64,000 nucleotides of DNA from Thalassobium sp. (GCA_002733205.1 NVUW01000014.1:62001-126000); one strand, 5' to 3'. Positions 23,895-32,982 are shown, counted from the stretch's first letter. Program-made: numbers and translations. The notes: generated by a model from the letters alone, not told the origin.

Positions 23895-24704
23895 TCACCT
23901 AGGAAACTTTAAAATCCGCTCCAAACTTCTAGCAAAGTTTCGAGACAGAAGCATTAAAAGGAATGACCTAAAAAGACCATAAAAAGATACGAATGAGAAG
24001 TTAAAGATTTCCAACTGAACCCTAATTCTATTTCTAATCTGCAGGCGTCTTTTCTTTGTACTAATGCTATCAGGAGAATAATCATAGCCCATTAAGACCA
24101 CTGGTAAATTATAAAGTTTGCCAACAACCTGAAGTCGACTAATCAGCTTATAGTCTTGCGCAGCAAGAAATGATTCATCATACCCTCCAACAAGAGCTAA
24201 TGCATCCAAACGAATCATGCATGCTGAATGAATGTATGGTGAGTTTAAAAACATTGCTTTTCTAATTTCCGCATCAGAAATTGGCTTTTCCCATTTATCG
24301 ACAACATCCCCACAAACAAGATAGTTAGCAAAGCAACCTACCATTACATAATCATGATTTTCATGTAAAAAAAGCCATTGTTTCTCTATTTTTTCTGGAT
24401 AAAACACATCCCCTGAATCCAATCTACAATAAAAACGATACTTACCAGAACAATTAATCCACCCCAATGCTTTATTCAAAGAAGCAGGTATTCCGACATT
24501 CTCATCAATCCTCATATAGAATAAATTTGAAATACGAGATTCACTCCTAAGTGAATCTAGATACTCTTCAGAAAGAGCTGACATTGAGCCATCATCTACA
24601 ACAAGAACATCAACAGGCTCATGTATTGACAATATACTTCGACACACCTCGTCTTTATTATTAAAATAAGACGTAACAACTATCACCTCATTAAATTTTA
24701 CCAC
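23895..24704 (-). CDS. Glycosyltransferase family 2 protein
   Basis: The protein has 269 residues. The GT-A fold opens VIVVTSYFNNKDEVCRSILS. It has the DDGS motif (VDVLVVDDGSMS), the donor-binding Asp in RFYCRLDSGD (DxD-like), and GGYDESFLAAQDYKLISRL near residue 185, with the ED-like base. It transfers a sugar to the growing repeat unit. The GTG start has AGGAG upstream and overlaps the O-antigen polymerase gene by 14 bases. The codon use is AT-rich like its neighbours. Confidence 0.88.
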   Translation of the reverse strand: MVKFNEVIVVTSYFNNKDEVCRSILSIHEPVDVLVVDDGSMSALSEEYLDSLRSESRISNLFYMRIDENVGIPASLNKALGWINCSGKYRFYCRLDSGDVFYPEKIEKQWLFLHENHDYVMVGCFANYLVCGDVVDKWEKPISDAEIRKAMFLNSPYIHSACMIRLDALALVGGYDESFLAAQDYKLISRLQVVGKLYNLPVVLMGYDYSPDSISTKKRRLQIRNRIRVQLEIFNFSFVSFYGLFRSFLLMLLSRNFARSLERILKFPR

Positions 24705-26016
24705 ATGAACTCCTTGTCAAATATTTAGGTAAATGAACACTCATGGCCAATGCTATCCAAATATAAGGATTCCTAAATGAATCAAATGATATCGGAATCA
24801 ATATGCAATATAGTAACAGCATCAAAAAAAACAAATCCCAATGTCGATCCAACTTACTCAACATAATTTTCCTAGCCATATACATCATGAAAATTGCATA
24901 ACTAAAAAAACCTAGAATGCCGAGCTCAGACAAAATCCTTGCATACAAATTAAATACCGGTGGCCAAGCAGCATCATCATCTGAGAACCAAGCGACAATT
25001 TCATAGCTAGTTTCTGCCCAATAAGGAATATAGTTATATGCATTAAATGCATACTGCCCGAGCCCACTCCCAACAATTGGGTTATCTATAAAGATTAAAA
25101 ATGAAGCATAAAGACTAGAAAATCGAGAAAGATTAGAAACACTATCAGAATCAGATAATACCCACCCAAGAGTTTCCCCCTGAAAACCCAATATAAAAAA
25201 TAGAGAAAGTATGACTAGCATGAAGGATGAAGCAGCTTTAAAAACCCACCCTCTCCCAAAAAAAGTGTAAACAACAACTCCCAAAATCATCAAGATAGCA
25301 ACGATATAAGCTGTTCTCGACCCACTCAACAATACAAGCCCAGCCAACATAGTTAAAAATAAATACCTGCGTGCACCATATAAGAACAAGTAAAATGGAG
25401 CACAAAAAAGAAGTGTATTTGCAAAAAATGATGGCTCCGAGCTTAATCCTCGCAAACGAAATGGTGTCAGTTCATAGACTCTACCATTAATATAATGAGA
25501 AACGAAATTAACAACTCCCATGTCCCTCTCATACCACGACAAGATTTCAAAAACCGCATATATTGTATAAAACTGAACAAGTCGAAAAATAACATTTACC
25601 ATAAGATATTGAAAATCAACGCCCGATATATTTATTACCATACGAACAAATAAGTAGAACAAAAATGCAAAAGCTAAAACGGCCATTGAGCTAAAATACT
25701 TATTAATCCCAGTCCGACCACGCAATGAAGATTCGGAAATATCATTAAAATTTAAAATCAGAGACAATACCGAAACAAAAAAAAGAATTAAAAAAAGAAT
25801 CGACACAGGATCAAACATAGGATCTTTAAAATTTGAAAGCAGCTTATATGCATAGAATGGAGCTATCAGAAGAAATACATGACTATACAACTCTATTGAT
25901 AACTCACCAAAAGCAGAGATGCCATTCAAACCAGAGACACCCATCGTTAAAAACAAAAAAACCCACAACAACCCTGTAGCTTTCTTCACATTAAGCAAAA
26001 TACTCCCCCCATGCAT
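24691..26016 (-). CDS. O-antigen polymerase-like membrane protein (Wzy)
   Basis: The protein has up to 441 residues with about 11 membrane spans and a large periplasmic loop near 300-350 (SGLGQYAFNAYNYIPYWAETS), followed by AWPPVFNLYARILSELGILGFF. Few charged residues and the segment RLRGLSSEPSFFANTLLF fit the Wzy/ligase superfamily, which links repeat units in the periplasm. The listed start is the ATG at 26016, which has no Shine-Dalgarno. A TTG at 25998 with GGGGGAG just before it is a good alternative. It overlaps the flippase gene. Confidence 0.75.
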   Translation of the reverse strand: MHGGSILLNVKKATGLLWVFLFLTMGVSGLNGISAFGELSIELYSHVFLLIAPFYAYKLLSNFKDPMFDPVSILFLILFFVSVLSLILNFNDISESSLRGRTGINKYFSSMAVLAFAFLFYLFVRMVINISGVDFQYLMVNVIFRLVQFYTIYAVFEILSWYERDMGVVNFVSHYINGRVYELTPFRLRGLSSEPSFFANTLLFCAPFYLFLYGARRYLFLTMLAGLVLLSGSRTAYIVAILMILGVVVYTFFGRGWVFKAASSFMLVILSLFFILGFQGETLGWVLSDSDSVSNLSRFSSLYASFLIFIDNPIVGSGLGQYAFNAYNYIPYWAETSYEIVAWFSDDDAAWPPVFNLYARILSELGILGFFSYAIFMMYMARKIMLSKLDRHWDLFFLMLLLYCILIPISFDSFRNPYIWIALAMSVHLPKYLTRSSCGKI

Positions 26017-27172
26017 TAAAAATAATCGTTATTAACAAATAGACCAATGCCGATATAAATACTATAACTCCTAAATTATCAACGCCAAACTTTTCCAACC
26101 CGTATACATAAGCAAAGCAATATAACAATGCTGAAGCCAAACCAGAAAAAAATGACAAGGCATACCGCTGCCTGATAATAAAAAAAACATCCACAATATA
26201 TAACTTAATTGCAATAAGCGCATATGCCATAACGTAAAATATGTAGTTATCGCCAATAAAACTTATATACCCAACATCTATTAAGTCCGGAGACCAAAAA
26301 ACAATGGAAAATAAAAATGCAATGGCAATAATAGATGAAAATAATACTGAAATGCTGCGAATGAGTACCGTTCGGGTGACTCCTAGACCAGAAGTGAATA
26401 TATGTACATCATCCTTAAACATAAGGACATTTAGAATAGACATGGGGAAAAGAACAAACTGCCTTGACAACTCACTCAAATAGGAAGAGTAGGGCAATAC
26501 TGTATTGAAATTTAACATATCTAGCAATAAACGATCGACATAGCATAGGAAGACCATCGATAATGATTGAGGCAAAAGCATTACTGAAAGTTTCAATAGC
26601 CTTTTGGTTTCGTTGATATTGTTTTTTCTCAATCCATCGTTTTTGTACGTACGAAATACAATCAATGGAGTTAAATAAGTTAGCATTAATATCATTAAAG
26701 CTTCTGTGGAGCTCACACCATCCGGATATGATAGCAATCCACCCGCCACAATGAATACGCACATAGCCCTGCCAAATTGCAATGATACGAAACCGTGCCC
26801 GTTAAATTCTGTTCTTGACCTAGCCTGAGAGTATTCATATAGCATCAATGCAAAAAACAAAGGCACAAGTTCTAAATAGTAAAAAATCAGGGCCAATAAA
26901 AAAGAACAAAAAAATGAAAACTTAAATGTATGAGACCAAGTTTCAGTCCTATCAATCCCTTCTCTTAAATATAGAAGTCGCTGAGGTTCCAAAAATAAAG
27001 CGTAGATTATAAATGAAAGCGCAAATTGATAAGCATATACACCATAATCCTCTGCTGAAGTAGTGCCAACCAGTACAGTGTTAAAAACCAGTACAGCTAT
27101 GGCCTGAACTCCTGCTGCTGTTCCAAAGTGCACAAGCCTCCATAATTTTCCGCCAAGCATTTTTTTGATCAT
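25991..27172 (-). CDS. Polysaccharide flippase-like membrane protein (Wzx)
   Basis: The protein has 393 residues with about 12 membrane spans. The start KLWRLVHFGTAAGVQAIAVLVFNTVLVGTTSAEDYGVYAYQ is typical of the MOP/MATE-like polysaccharide exporters, which have a conserved hydrophobic N-terminus and G-x-Y motifs. It would flip lipid-linked repeat units to the periplasm for the Wzy-like protein encoded downstream. It is the first gene of the AT-rich operon; upstream bases 27173-27450 must hold the promoter. Confidence 0.78.
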   Translation of the reverse strand: MIKKMLGGKLWRLVHFGTAAGVQAIAVLVFNTVLVGTTSAEDYGVYAYQFALSFIIYALFLEPQRLLYLREGIDRTETWSHTFKFSFFCSFLLALIFYYLELVPLFFALMLYEYSQARSRTEFNGHGFVSLQFGRAMCVFIVAGGLLSYPDGVSSTEALMILMLTYLTPLIVFRTYKNDGLRKNNINETKRLLKLSVMLLPQSLSMVFLCYVDRLLLDMLNFNTVLPYSSYLSELSRQFVLFPMSILNVLMFKDDVHIFTSGLGVTRTVLIRSISVLFSSIIAIAFLFSIVFWSPDLIDVGYISFIGDNYIFYVMAYALIAIKLYIVDVFFIIRQRYALSFFSGLASALLYCFAYVYGLEKFGVDNLGVIVFISALVYLLITIIFNAWGEYFA

Positions 27173-27759
27173 AATCCATCACAATTCAATATTACTCGCT
27201 AAGAATTCACAGCCTAACGAATAAGGACTCCAAGCTATGTGCGATTTGCTATGTAAAAATAGCAATCCGGCATCACACAACAGCACGATGACAATTCGGT
27301 GACACTTCTCAGTCAACCGGCTTATTACGCTGTCTGTTTTTTGTGCGCTGGTTATCAATTTCGGCGCAAAGATACTAAAAACGGCGGGGTATTGAAACCC
27401 GTGTTCTTGCCAAAATCTCATCTTTGGCCTACCGGTTACTTCAAAACCACTCTTCTGTCATAACGCGCCAGTTTTGTGGCATTTTTGTCGGTTCTTCACC
27501 ACTCTTGCTGCGGCTTTGTCTTTGCCTGTTTTGCGTCTGCGCTGCCTGACTTCGACTGACTTTTCCTCTCGGCTGTTATCGCCCCTGCATCTTGTGTGCA
27601 ACAAATCACCAACATCATACTTTTGACTGATCTTGTGATTCGTCAAATGGGTCAATTTTTTATGGTTTGGCATATTTCCGTAACCATGTGTTGGCATCAT
27701 GTGTTCTCGCCGATAGAATGGCGCGGAATTTCTTTTATTGACCTAATAGGGATATGACT
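27173..27759. other. Intergenic region between the wzx-like gene and the secreted-protein gene
   Basis: This 587-base divergent gap holds the presumed wzx promoter on the left and a clear promoter at 27691-27719 on the right. Open frames at 27179-27421 and 27458-27700 (minus) have no ribosome-binding sites, family signal or normal composition, and I do not accept them. No tRNA or repeat unit is seen. Confidence 0.6.
27691..27719 (+). promoter_or_regulatory. Sigma-70-type promoter of the secreted Ala-rich protein
   Basis: TTGGCA (27691-27696), a 17-base spacer, then TAGAAT (27714-27719). The transcript would start near 27726, about 34 bases before the ATG at 27760. Confidence 0.65.
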
Positions 27760-28245
27760 ATGATGCGTAAGATTTTTACAGGGATCCTGCTGGCAGCCAG
27801 CCTGCCTGCGTTCGCTGACATTGCAGCAGACCTGAGCAGTGGCAAGAGCGTACAGGAAGCTTATCAGGCCGCTTCTGCTGAGTGTGGCGGTAACTGTGAT
27901 GAGCAGATCTTTGCCGATATGCTGGCCGCTGGTGTTGCTGTTGAAAGCATCACTCAGGCTGCTTTGGCATCTGGTGCTGATGTTGCATCGGTAATGTCTG
28001 CAGCGACTAAAGCTGGCGTTTCTGTTGCGGATGCCGGTGCTGCTGTTCAGCAGGCCGCTGGTAACCTGGGCATGGATGTTGCCGCTGTTGACAACGCTGT
28101 AACTAGCTTTATTACTAACCAGCCTGCAACCGCGGCGGGTAACGTAACTCAGCAGCAGCAAGCTCCTGTACTGACTGCTCCACCTGTGCCTGAGACCCCA
28201 GCGCCATTTAATCCAACCACTCCTGATGATATCAGCCCAATCTGA
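27760..28245 (+). CDS. Secreted Ala/Val-rich hypothetical protein
   Basis: The protein has 161 residues and no recognised family. The signal peptide MMRKIFTGILLAASLPAFA is followed by a Cys pair in AECGGNCDEQ. Then come repeated helix-like units of Ala, Val, Gly and Ser (MLAAGVAVESITQAALASGA, MSAATKAGVSVADAGAAVQQ). A Gln/Pro-rich tail ends PFNPTTPDDISPI. The alternating A-x-A-G-V-x-V pattern suggests an array of short helices. ATG 27760 is chosen because AGGG lies 8 bases upstream; the ATG at 27754 is too close to it. It has its own promoter and a strong terminator, so it is a single-gene unit between polysaccharide genes. Confidence 0.75.
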   Translation: MMRKIFTGILLAASLPAFADIAADLSSGKSVQEAYQAASAECGGNCDEQIFADMLAAGVAVESITQAALASGADVASVMSAATKAGVSVADAGAAVQQAAGNLGMDVAAVDNAVTSFITNQPATAAGNVTQQQQAPVLTAPPVPETPAPFNPTTPDDISPI

Positions 28246-28268
28246 TGCGTTGTTGTTGAGTGTGTTAT

Positions 28269-28292
28269 AGCCCGGTTCGCCGGGCTTTTTTT
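28269..28292 (+). terminator. Intrinsic terminator after the secreted protein
   Basis: AGCCCGG, loop TTCG, CCGGGCT, then seven T. A textbook tetraloop terminator. Confidence 0.93.
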
Positions 28293-28390
28293 ATGGGCGG
28301 TACGGGGCTTTTTTGAATCATTTTGCAGCGCTTCGTTCGAGGGCCCTGTTGTGCTGTTTTGTTTTTCCTCTGGCCTGTATGGATTACGCA

Positions 28391-29764
28391 ATGAAGACAA
28401 ATCGCTGGCTGTGTTATCAGTTGTTGTTATTTATTCTTCCTCTGCCTTTTGGTGGCGTGGCTGATTGGGCGTGGCCGTGGTTTGCGGCGGCGGCGCTTAT
28501 TTTATTGTTTGCGGAGCTGCGCCATGTGGTGTTGTTGCAGCAGGTTAACCAGCTGGAACGGTTGCCATTGCCGGAGGCGTTCCGCCGGGGTTTGCCATTA
28601 GTTGCTGTGCTGCTGACAGTGCAGGGCTGGGTGGCGCTGCAGTGGCTGGTGTTTTCGCTTTCGCCTTTTGATTCTTATATGAGCTTATTGAAGGGCCTGG
28701 GGCTAACGGCATTTTTTGCGCTGACGCTGCTGGTGCTGCATAGCCGTGAACGGGTGATGCGTGCGGTGTGGGTGGTTGTGTTGGCGGCGGCGTTTCAGGC
28801 GTTGTTTGGTGCGCTGATGGTGTTAACCGGCTGGGAGTTTGGCTTTTTTATTGAGAAGACGGCGTATCTGGGTACGGCAACGGGAACCTTTGTTAACCGT
28901 AACCATTTGGCGGGTTACCTGGAGATGGCGCTGGCGTTGGGTATTGGTGTGTTGTTGGCTCAGTCTGCGCATTATTCGGGGTCGTTGCGCCAACGCTTGC
29001 GCCAGCTGATTACGATGCTGCTGAGCGATAAGGTTATTTTGCGTTTGTTATTGGCGGTTATGGTGATTGCGCTGGTACTTACCCGTTCACGCATGGGGAA
29101 TTCAGCCTTTTTTGCCAGCCTGATGATCGCCGGTGGGCTGGCGTTGTTGCTGATGCGTAATAAAACGCGCTCAACGACGATTTTACTGTCGAGCTTATTG
29201 GTTATTGATATTGCGATTGTGGGTACGTTTTTTGGTGTGGATAAAGTGGCTGAGCGCTTGCAGGCTACATCTTCGCAAACCGAAAGCCGTGATGAGGTAA
29301 CGCGCGATACCTTGGCGATGTGGCGTGGACACCCGGTTACGGGGACGGGTGCTGGTACGTTTATTTATACCTATCCGGCATTTAAGGGGGCCGATGTTAC
29401 CTCGCCCAAGCTTTATAACAATGCGCATAATGATTACGCGCAGTTCCTGGCGGAGTTTGGTGCAGTGGCGTTTGCCGCGCTGGTGGCGGTGGTGGGTTGC
29501 TGTTTGTTTTGGGCCATTATGGCGATGCGTCAGCGCCGTTCTGATCTTTATAAGGGGTTGGGGTTTTCGGCATGCATGGGGATTGTTGCGCTGAGTATTC
29601 ATTCTCTGGTCGATTTTAATCTGCAGATTCCGGCCAATGCTTTTATGTTTATGCTGGTGTTGGCGCTGGCAGTTATTGCGCGCTGGGCTCCGCATAAGGC
29701 AGCGGCGACGCCGCAGTTGCGCAGTTATAAATCACCTTCGGCGGGTAAAATGGGGGCGTTATGA
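28391..29764 (+). CDS. O-antigen ligase/polymerase family membrane protein
   Basis: The protein has 457 residues from ATG 28391; an ATG at 28379 would add four residues. It has about 11 membrane spans. The periplasmic loop contains ATGTFVNRNHLAGYLEMALALG and the Wzy_C signature TRSRMGNSAFFASLM, then GTGAGTFIYTYPAF and YNNAHNDYAQFLAEFG. This set is typical of O-antigen ligase (WaaL/PglL-like) superfamily proteins, often found with VpsL-type loci as the polymerase. The stop overlaps the start of a phosphatase gene by 4 bases (ATGA), so both are made together. GC content is normal for the window, unlike the AT-rich wzy at 24.7-26.0 kb. Confidence 0.85.
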   Translation: MKTNRWLCYQLLLFILPLPFGGVADWAWPWFAAAALILLFAELRHVVLLQQVNQLERLPLPEAFRRGLPLVAVLLTVQGWVALQWLVFSLSPFDSYMSLLKGLGLTAFFALTLLVLHSRERVMRAVWVVVLAAAFQALFGALMVLTGWEFGFFIEKTAYLGTATGTFVNRNHLAGYLEMALALGIGVLLAQSAHYSGSLRQRLRQLITMLLSDKVILRLLLAVMVIALVLTRSRMGNSAFFASLMIAGGLALLLMRNKTRSTTILLSSLLVIDIAIVGTFFGVDKVAERLQATSSQTESRDEVTRDTLAMWRGHPVTGTGAGTFIYTYPAFKGADVTSPKLYNNAHNDYAQFLAEFGAVAFAALVAVVGCCLFWAIMAMRQRRSDLYKGLGFSACMGIVALSIHSLVDFNLQIPANAFMFMLVLALAVIARWAPHKAAATPQLRSYKSPSAGKMGAL

Positions 29765-30420
29765 ATATTAAGGCGAGCCTGTTAAAGCTGGATAAAAATA
29801 CGCTGGGCCGCGATTTTGTTATTGGTGATATGCATGGCCATGTGTCGCAGTTGATGATCCAGTTGGAGGGGTTGAATTTTAACCCGCTGCACGACCGGGT
29901 TATTTGTGTTGGCGATTTAATTGACCGTGGGCCGGAATCGGAACAGGCGTTGGATTTATTGGATGAGCCCTGGTTTTTTGCGGTACTGGGCAACCATGAA
30001 TATCTGATGCTGAGCGGCCTTAAATATGGGAACAGTCGCGACAAAATGCTTTGGTTGCAGCATGGTGGCGATTGGATTACGCGCGCCGACCGCAGCCGCT
30101 GGGCGCATTGGTTTGAGCAGCTTGAAGCGTTGCCATTGGCAATTGAGGTGGTTGGCCATGATGGTAAGCGTTATGGAATTATTCATGCCGATTATCCTCA
30201 TGCGCACTGGGATGAGCTGGAGTATTTTACGCTGGAGCTGGTGCAGAAGAGTTTGTGGTCACGCCGCCATTTTGAGGCCCGCGCGAATCATGTGGTTAAA
30301 GGGATTGATTATTTAATACATGGACACAGCATCAGCGATGGCGAGCTTTTACTGGGTAACCGGTTTTATATTGAGCCGGGGGCTTACCTTGGCAATGATT
30401 TTATAATTAAGCAGATTTGA
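29761..30420 (+). CDS. PPP-family serine/threonine (metallo)phosphatase
   Basis: The protein has 219 residues, similar to lambda phosphatase and PrpA/PrpB. The signature motifs are GDMHGH (22-27), GDLIDRG (51-57) and GNHE (77-80), which hold the two metal ions; HADY (about 142-145) and HGHS (about 195-198) are the C-terminal ligands. It can remove phosphate from Ser/Thr and sometimes Tyr or His in proteins. The 4-base overlap with the ligase/polymerase gene, and the Wzc-type kinase at 14.8-17.0 kb with no dedicated phosphatase, suggest that it may act on the polysaccharide machinery; this is an inference. Confidence 0.9.
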   Translation: MNIKASLLKLDKNTLGRDFVIGDMHGHVSQLMIQLEGLNFNPLHDRVICVGDLIDRGPESEQALDLLDEPWFFAVLGNHEYLMLSGLKYGNSRDKMLWLQHGGDWITRADRSRWAHWFEQLEALPLAIEVVGHDGKRYGIIHADYPHAHWDELEYFTLELVQKSLWSRRHFEARANHVVKGIDYLIHGHSISDGELLLGNRFYIEPGAYLGNDFIIKQI

Positions 30421-30871
30421 ACGGGTTTGAATAAAACCACTGTTGGGGCTGAGCGCGCCCTTCGACAGGCTTCCTTCGACTAGCTCAGGACCGACGAGAC
30501 GAGCGGTGGTTAAATAAAACCCGATCACCCTGAGCGCGAAGCAGTCGAAGGGTAAGTTTCCTTCGATGAGCTTAGAACCGACGAGCCCTTCGACACGCTC
30601 GTCCCTCGCTGCTCAGGACGAACGGAGTGATAAGCTTCCTTCGATGAGCTTCCTTCGATGAGCTTCCTTCAGCTAGCTCAAGACCGACGAGACGAACGGT
30701 GGTTAAATAAAACCCGCTCACCCTGAGCGCGCCCTTCGACAGGCTCAGGACGAACGGGATCAAGTCGAAGGGTTTAACGAGCGGAGTCATAAGTTTCCTT
30801 CGACTAACTCAAGACCGACGAGACGAACGGTGCTTAAATAAAATCCGCCCCCCCTGAGCGCGCTCTGAGTT
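30421..30871. other. Intergenic region holding repeat cluster C
   Basis: This 451-base gap between the phosphatase and the convergent GIY-YIG gene is almost entirely filled by the hairpin repeat. The open frame at 30572-30790 is repeat-driven. Confidence 0.7.
30447..30866. repeat. REP-like hairpin repeat cluster C
   Basis: About eight units with CTGAGCGCGCCCTTCGACAGG, CCTTCGATGAGCTT (three near-identical tandem copies at 30637-30672) and GACCGACGAGACGAACGG. The segment TAAATAAAACCCG..TCACCCTGAGCGCG recurs near 30511 and 30707, again showing duplication of larger blocks. Confidence 0.85.
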
Positions 30872-31162
30872 TCAATCCGGTTTTTTTGGTTTTGCCAATC
30901 GTCTTACTTCATTCCAGTCATGCCGGATCATGGCTTCTTTCTTTTTTCTGCTCCAGCCTTTGATTTGTTGTTCTGATCTTAGCGCTTCTTCTCTTGATGG
31001 AAATTCTTGCATAAAGACCATTTCAACCGGACGGCGTTTGAACGTGTAGCAATTGGGGTGTGTACCGGCGGTGTGTTCGTATAATCGCTTATGTATGTCA
31101 TCGGTGTGGCCGGTGTAATAACTGGCATCATTGCAGCGCAGTATGTAAACCCAGAATGCCAT
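30872..31162 (-). CDS. GIY-YIG domain endonuclease-like protein
   Basis: The protein has 96 residues. WVYILRCNDASYYTGHTDD carries the GIY-YIG-type pair (VYIL...YYTG), followed by the catalytic Arg in KRLYEH and the Glu in EALRSEQQIKGW. These small UPF0213/YhbQ-like proteins cut DNA in some cases; most are uncharacterised. It is flanked on both sides by the hairpin repeat clusters C and D. No operon partners. Confidence 0.9.
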   Translation of the reverse strand: MAFWVYILRCNDASYYTGHTDDIHKRLYEHTAGTHPNCYTFKRRPVEMVFMQEFPSREEALRSEQQIKGWSRKKKEAMIRHDWNEVRRLAKPKKPD

Positions 31163-31473
31163 ATTGAATCCTTTTGGGAGGTCGTTATGGATTCTTATTT
31201 TAGCGGTTCTGGCGGGTTATTAATTGAGCAGGTTGGGGGGTTTTTTGGGCTGGATTGATGGCTCGCGGCTTCCTTAGACTGACTTCCTTGGACACGGTCT
31301 CTTGAGCCTGTCGAAAGGCTCGGTGCTTCCTTCTATTAACTCAAGACCGACGAAACCGACGAGACGAACGGGTTTAAATCTCTACAGGAACGATATAACT
31401 ACCGTTCGTGCTGAGCGCGAAGCAGTCGAAGTATGAACGTTCAACCGACGAGACGAACGGCTGCCATGCCGCG
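31163..31473. other. Intergenic region holding repeat cluster D
   Basis: This 311-base gap includes the GIY-YIG promoter (31163-31250) and then repeat units from about 31262 to 31459. No gene is seen. Confidence 0.65.
31262..31459. repeat. REP-like hairpin repeat cluster D
   Basis: Degenerate units (GAGCCTGTCGAAAGGCTC, CAAGACCGACGAAACCGACGAG) followed by one well-kept unit GTTCGTGCTGAGCGCGAAGC..AGTCGAAG. It is more decayed than clusters B, C, E and F. Confidence 0.75.
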
Positions 31474-31905
31474 TTATTTGGCAGGCCCGACGACCCAGTG
31501 CGCAATACGGTTACCTGCTAACAACGCCAGCACAAAAATAAGTACGCCGGGTTCAAAGGCGAGCAGATTAACCAGTGCCGGTCCCGGACAAAGTCCAACC
31601 AGTCCCCAGCCAATTCCGAACATTACGGCACCCGTCAGCAGACGCCGGTCGATACGCGTCAGTTGTGGTTCGTGGAACGTCGTTGCACAAAGCGGTGCTT
31701 TACGTCGCTTGCCGAAGTAAAAGAAAACCGCAAACACCGGTATTGCCGATCCCATGACGGCGATTAATGATGGGTCCCAGGCGGCAAAGACATCAAGAAA
31801 AGCCCGCACTTTAGCCGGGTCGTTCATGCCGGAGATTAACAGACCTAAACCAAAGATCAGACCACTGGCCAGAGCCACCAGCGGGCTCAGAATACGAGCA
31901 CTCAC
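31474..31905 (-). CDS. YeeE/YedE-like transporter subunit (DUF6691), second half
   Basis: The protein has 143 residues with four membrane spans. FGLGLLISGMNDPAKVRAFLD and IGWGLVGLCPGPALVNLL are the conserved parts of the short YeeE/YedE (DUF395/DUF6691) partner. The GTG start at 31905 is preceded by GGAGGTG and overlaps the stop of the upstream gene (GTGA). With that gene it forms a two-subunit channel of the type implicated in sulfur-compound uptake (thiosulfate or sulfite). The conserved Cys in GLCPGP is the presumed substrate-handling residue. Confidence 0.87.
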   Translation of the reverse strand: MSARILSPLVALASGLIFGLGLLISGMNDPAKVRAFLDVFAAWDPSLIAVMGSAIPVFAVFFYFGKRRKAPLCATTFHEPQLTRIDRRLLTGAVMFGIGWGLVGLCPGPALVNLLAFEPGVLIFVLALLAGNRIAHWVVGPAK

Positions 31906-32324
31906 AGAACACCTCCGCTCAGGTTCATAACGGCAACGGTGGCAATACCGGCAACCATAAAGGTTACGGTAGCGATGGCCGAGCGCAGTGATAAACGCCC
32001 TATTCCACAAACGCCATGGCCACTGGTGCAGCCATTACCGATGTAGGTGCCAAAACCCACCAGCAGGCCGGCGGCCATCAATAAGGTGTTGTTGCTGGTC
32101 AGTTGCAGCGGCGCGCTGTAACCCAGCAGCTTATACAATGGATAGGCCAATACCAGACCAGCGAGAAACCAGAATGCCCAGTGGCGTTGTTGTTCGCGCC
32201 ACAGAAACAGGCTGGAGAGTACGCCGGTCATTCCGCTTATGCGGCCAATGCCGAGCCACAGAAGACTTGCCGCCAGACCAATCAGCGTGCCGCCAATCAA
32301 CTCCGGAATCAGTTCGTTAATCAT
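31902..32324 (-). CDS. YeeE/YedE-like transporter subunit, first half
   Basis: The protein has 140 residues with four membrane spans. LIGLAASLLWLGIGRISGMTG and the signature GNGCTSGHGVCGIGRLS with the key Cys pair identify the YeeE/YedE sulfur-transport family; tandem half-size genes like this pair are common in proteobacteria. The ATG at 32324 is the first conserved Met; the longer open frame upstream runs through repeat sequence and is ignored. It is immediately downstream of repeat cluster E. Confidence 0.88.
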   Translation of the reverse strand: MINELIPELIGGTLIGLAASLLWLGIGRISGMTGVLSSLFLWREQQRHWAFWFLAGLVLAYPLYKLLGYSAPLQLTSNNTLLMAAGLLVGFGTYIGNGCTSGHGVCGIGRLSLRSAIATVTFMVAGIATVAVMNLSGGVL

Positions 32325-32982
32325 CGGAAATACCTGAACAAAACAGTGCGGCATTCTAAACGATGCTGAGCGTTGCGTCTTGCTGCCTTGGCCCTTCGAC
32401 ACGCTCGTCCCTCGCTGCTCAGGACGAACGGTAGTTAAATAAAATACGTTCACCCTGAGCGCGAAGCAGCCGAAGGGTAAGTTTCCTTCTATGAGCTTCC
32501 TTCGATAAGCTTAGAACCGACGAGCCCTTCGACACGCTCGTACCTCGCTGCTCAGGACGAACGGTAGTTAAATAAAATACGTTCACCCTATCCGTTCACC
32601 CTGAGCGCGCCCTTCGACCAGCTCAGAACCGACGAGACGAACGGTGTTCAAATAAAATCCGTTCACCCTGAGCGCGAAGCAGTCGAAGGGTAAGTTTCCT
32701 TCTATGAGCTTCCTTCGGCCAGCTCAGGACCGACGAGACGAACGCAGTGATAAGCTTCCTTCAACAAGCTTCCTTCGACAGGCTCAGGACCGACGAGACC
32801 AACGGGATCAAAGTCGAAGGGATAACGGGTTGGTAAGCTTCCTGCGACGGCAGGTTTGTCGAACGCTTTTTATGTAAAACGGAACCTGGTGCGCATAAAC
32901 CAAGGTCGGTCTTCGCTGCCATTCTGTAATTTGTGGGAATTACCTATACTGTGAACATTATTTTCAGTAGTCCGGAGTTTCC
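32325..32982. other. Intergenic region holding repeat cluster E
   Basis: This 658-base divergent gap between the YeeE pair and the aminopeptidase gene contains cluster E plus about 110 bases of ordinary promoter sequence before the aminopeptidase. TATACT at 32947-32952 is a possible -10 for that gene, with a poor -35. No gene is seen. Confidence 0.6.
32390..32870. repeat. REP-like hairpin repeat cluster E
   Basis: About ten units in both orientations. ACGCTCGT(C/A)CCTCGCTGCTC occurs near 32400 and 32535, and GTAGTTAAATAAAATACG near 32430 and 32565, showing a duplication of about 135 bases inside the cluster. Confidence 0.85.

Noticed and set aside
27173..27450. JUMPstart/ops element before the wzx-like operon
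   Set aside because: No GGCGGTAG-type ops core on either strand.
27179..27700. Two 80-codon minus-strand frames in the wzx upstream gap
   Set aside because: No Shine-Dalgarno, unusual composition, and no family; probably chance frames.
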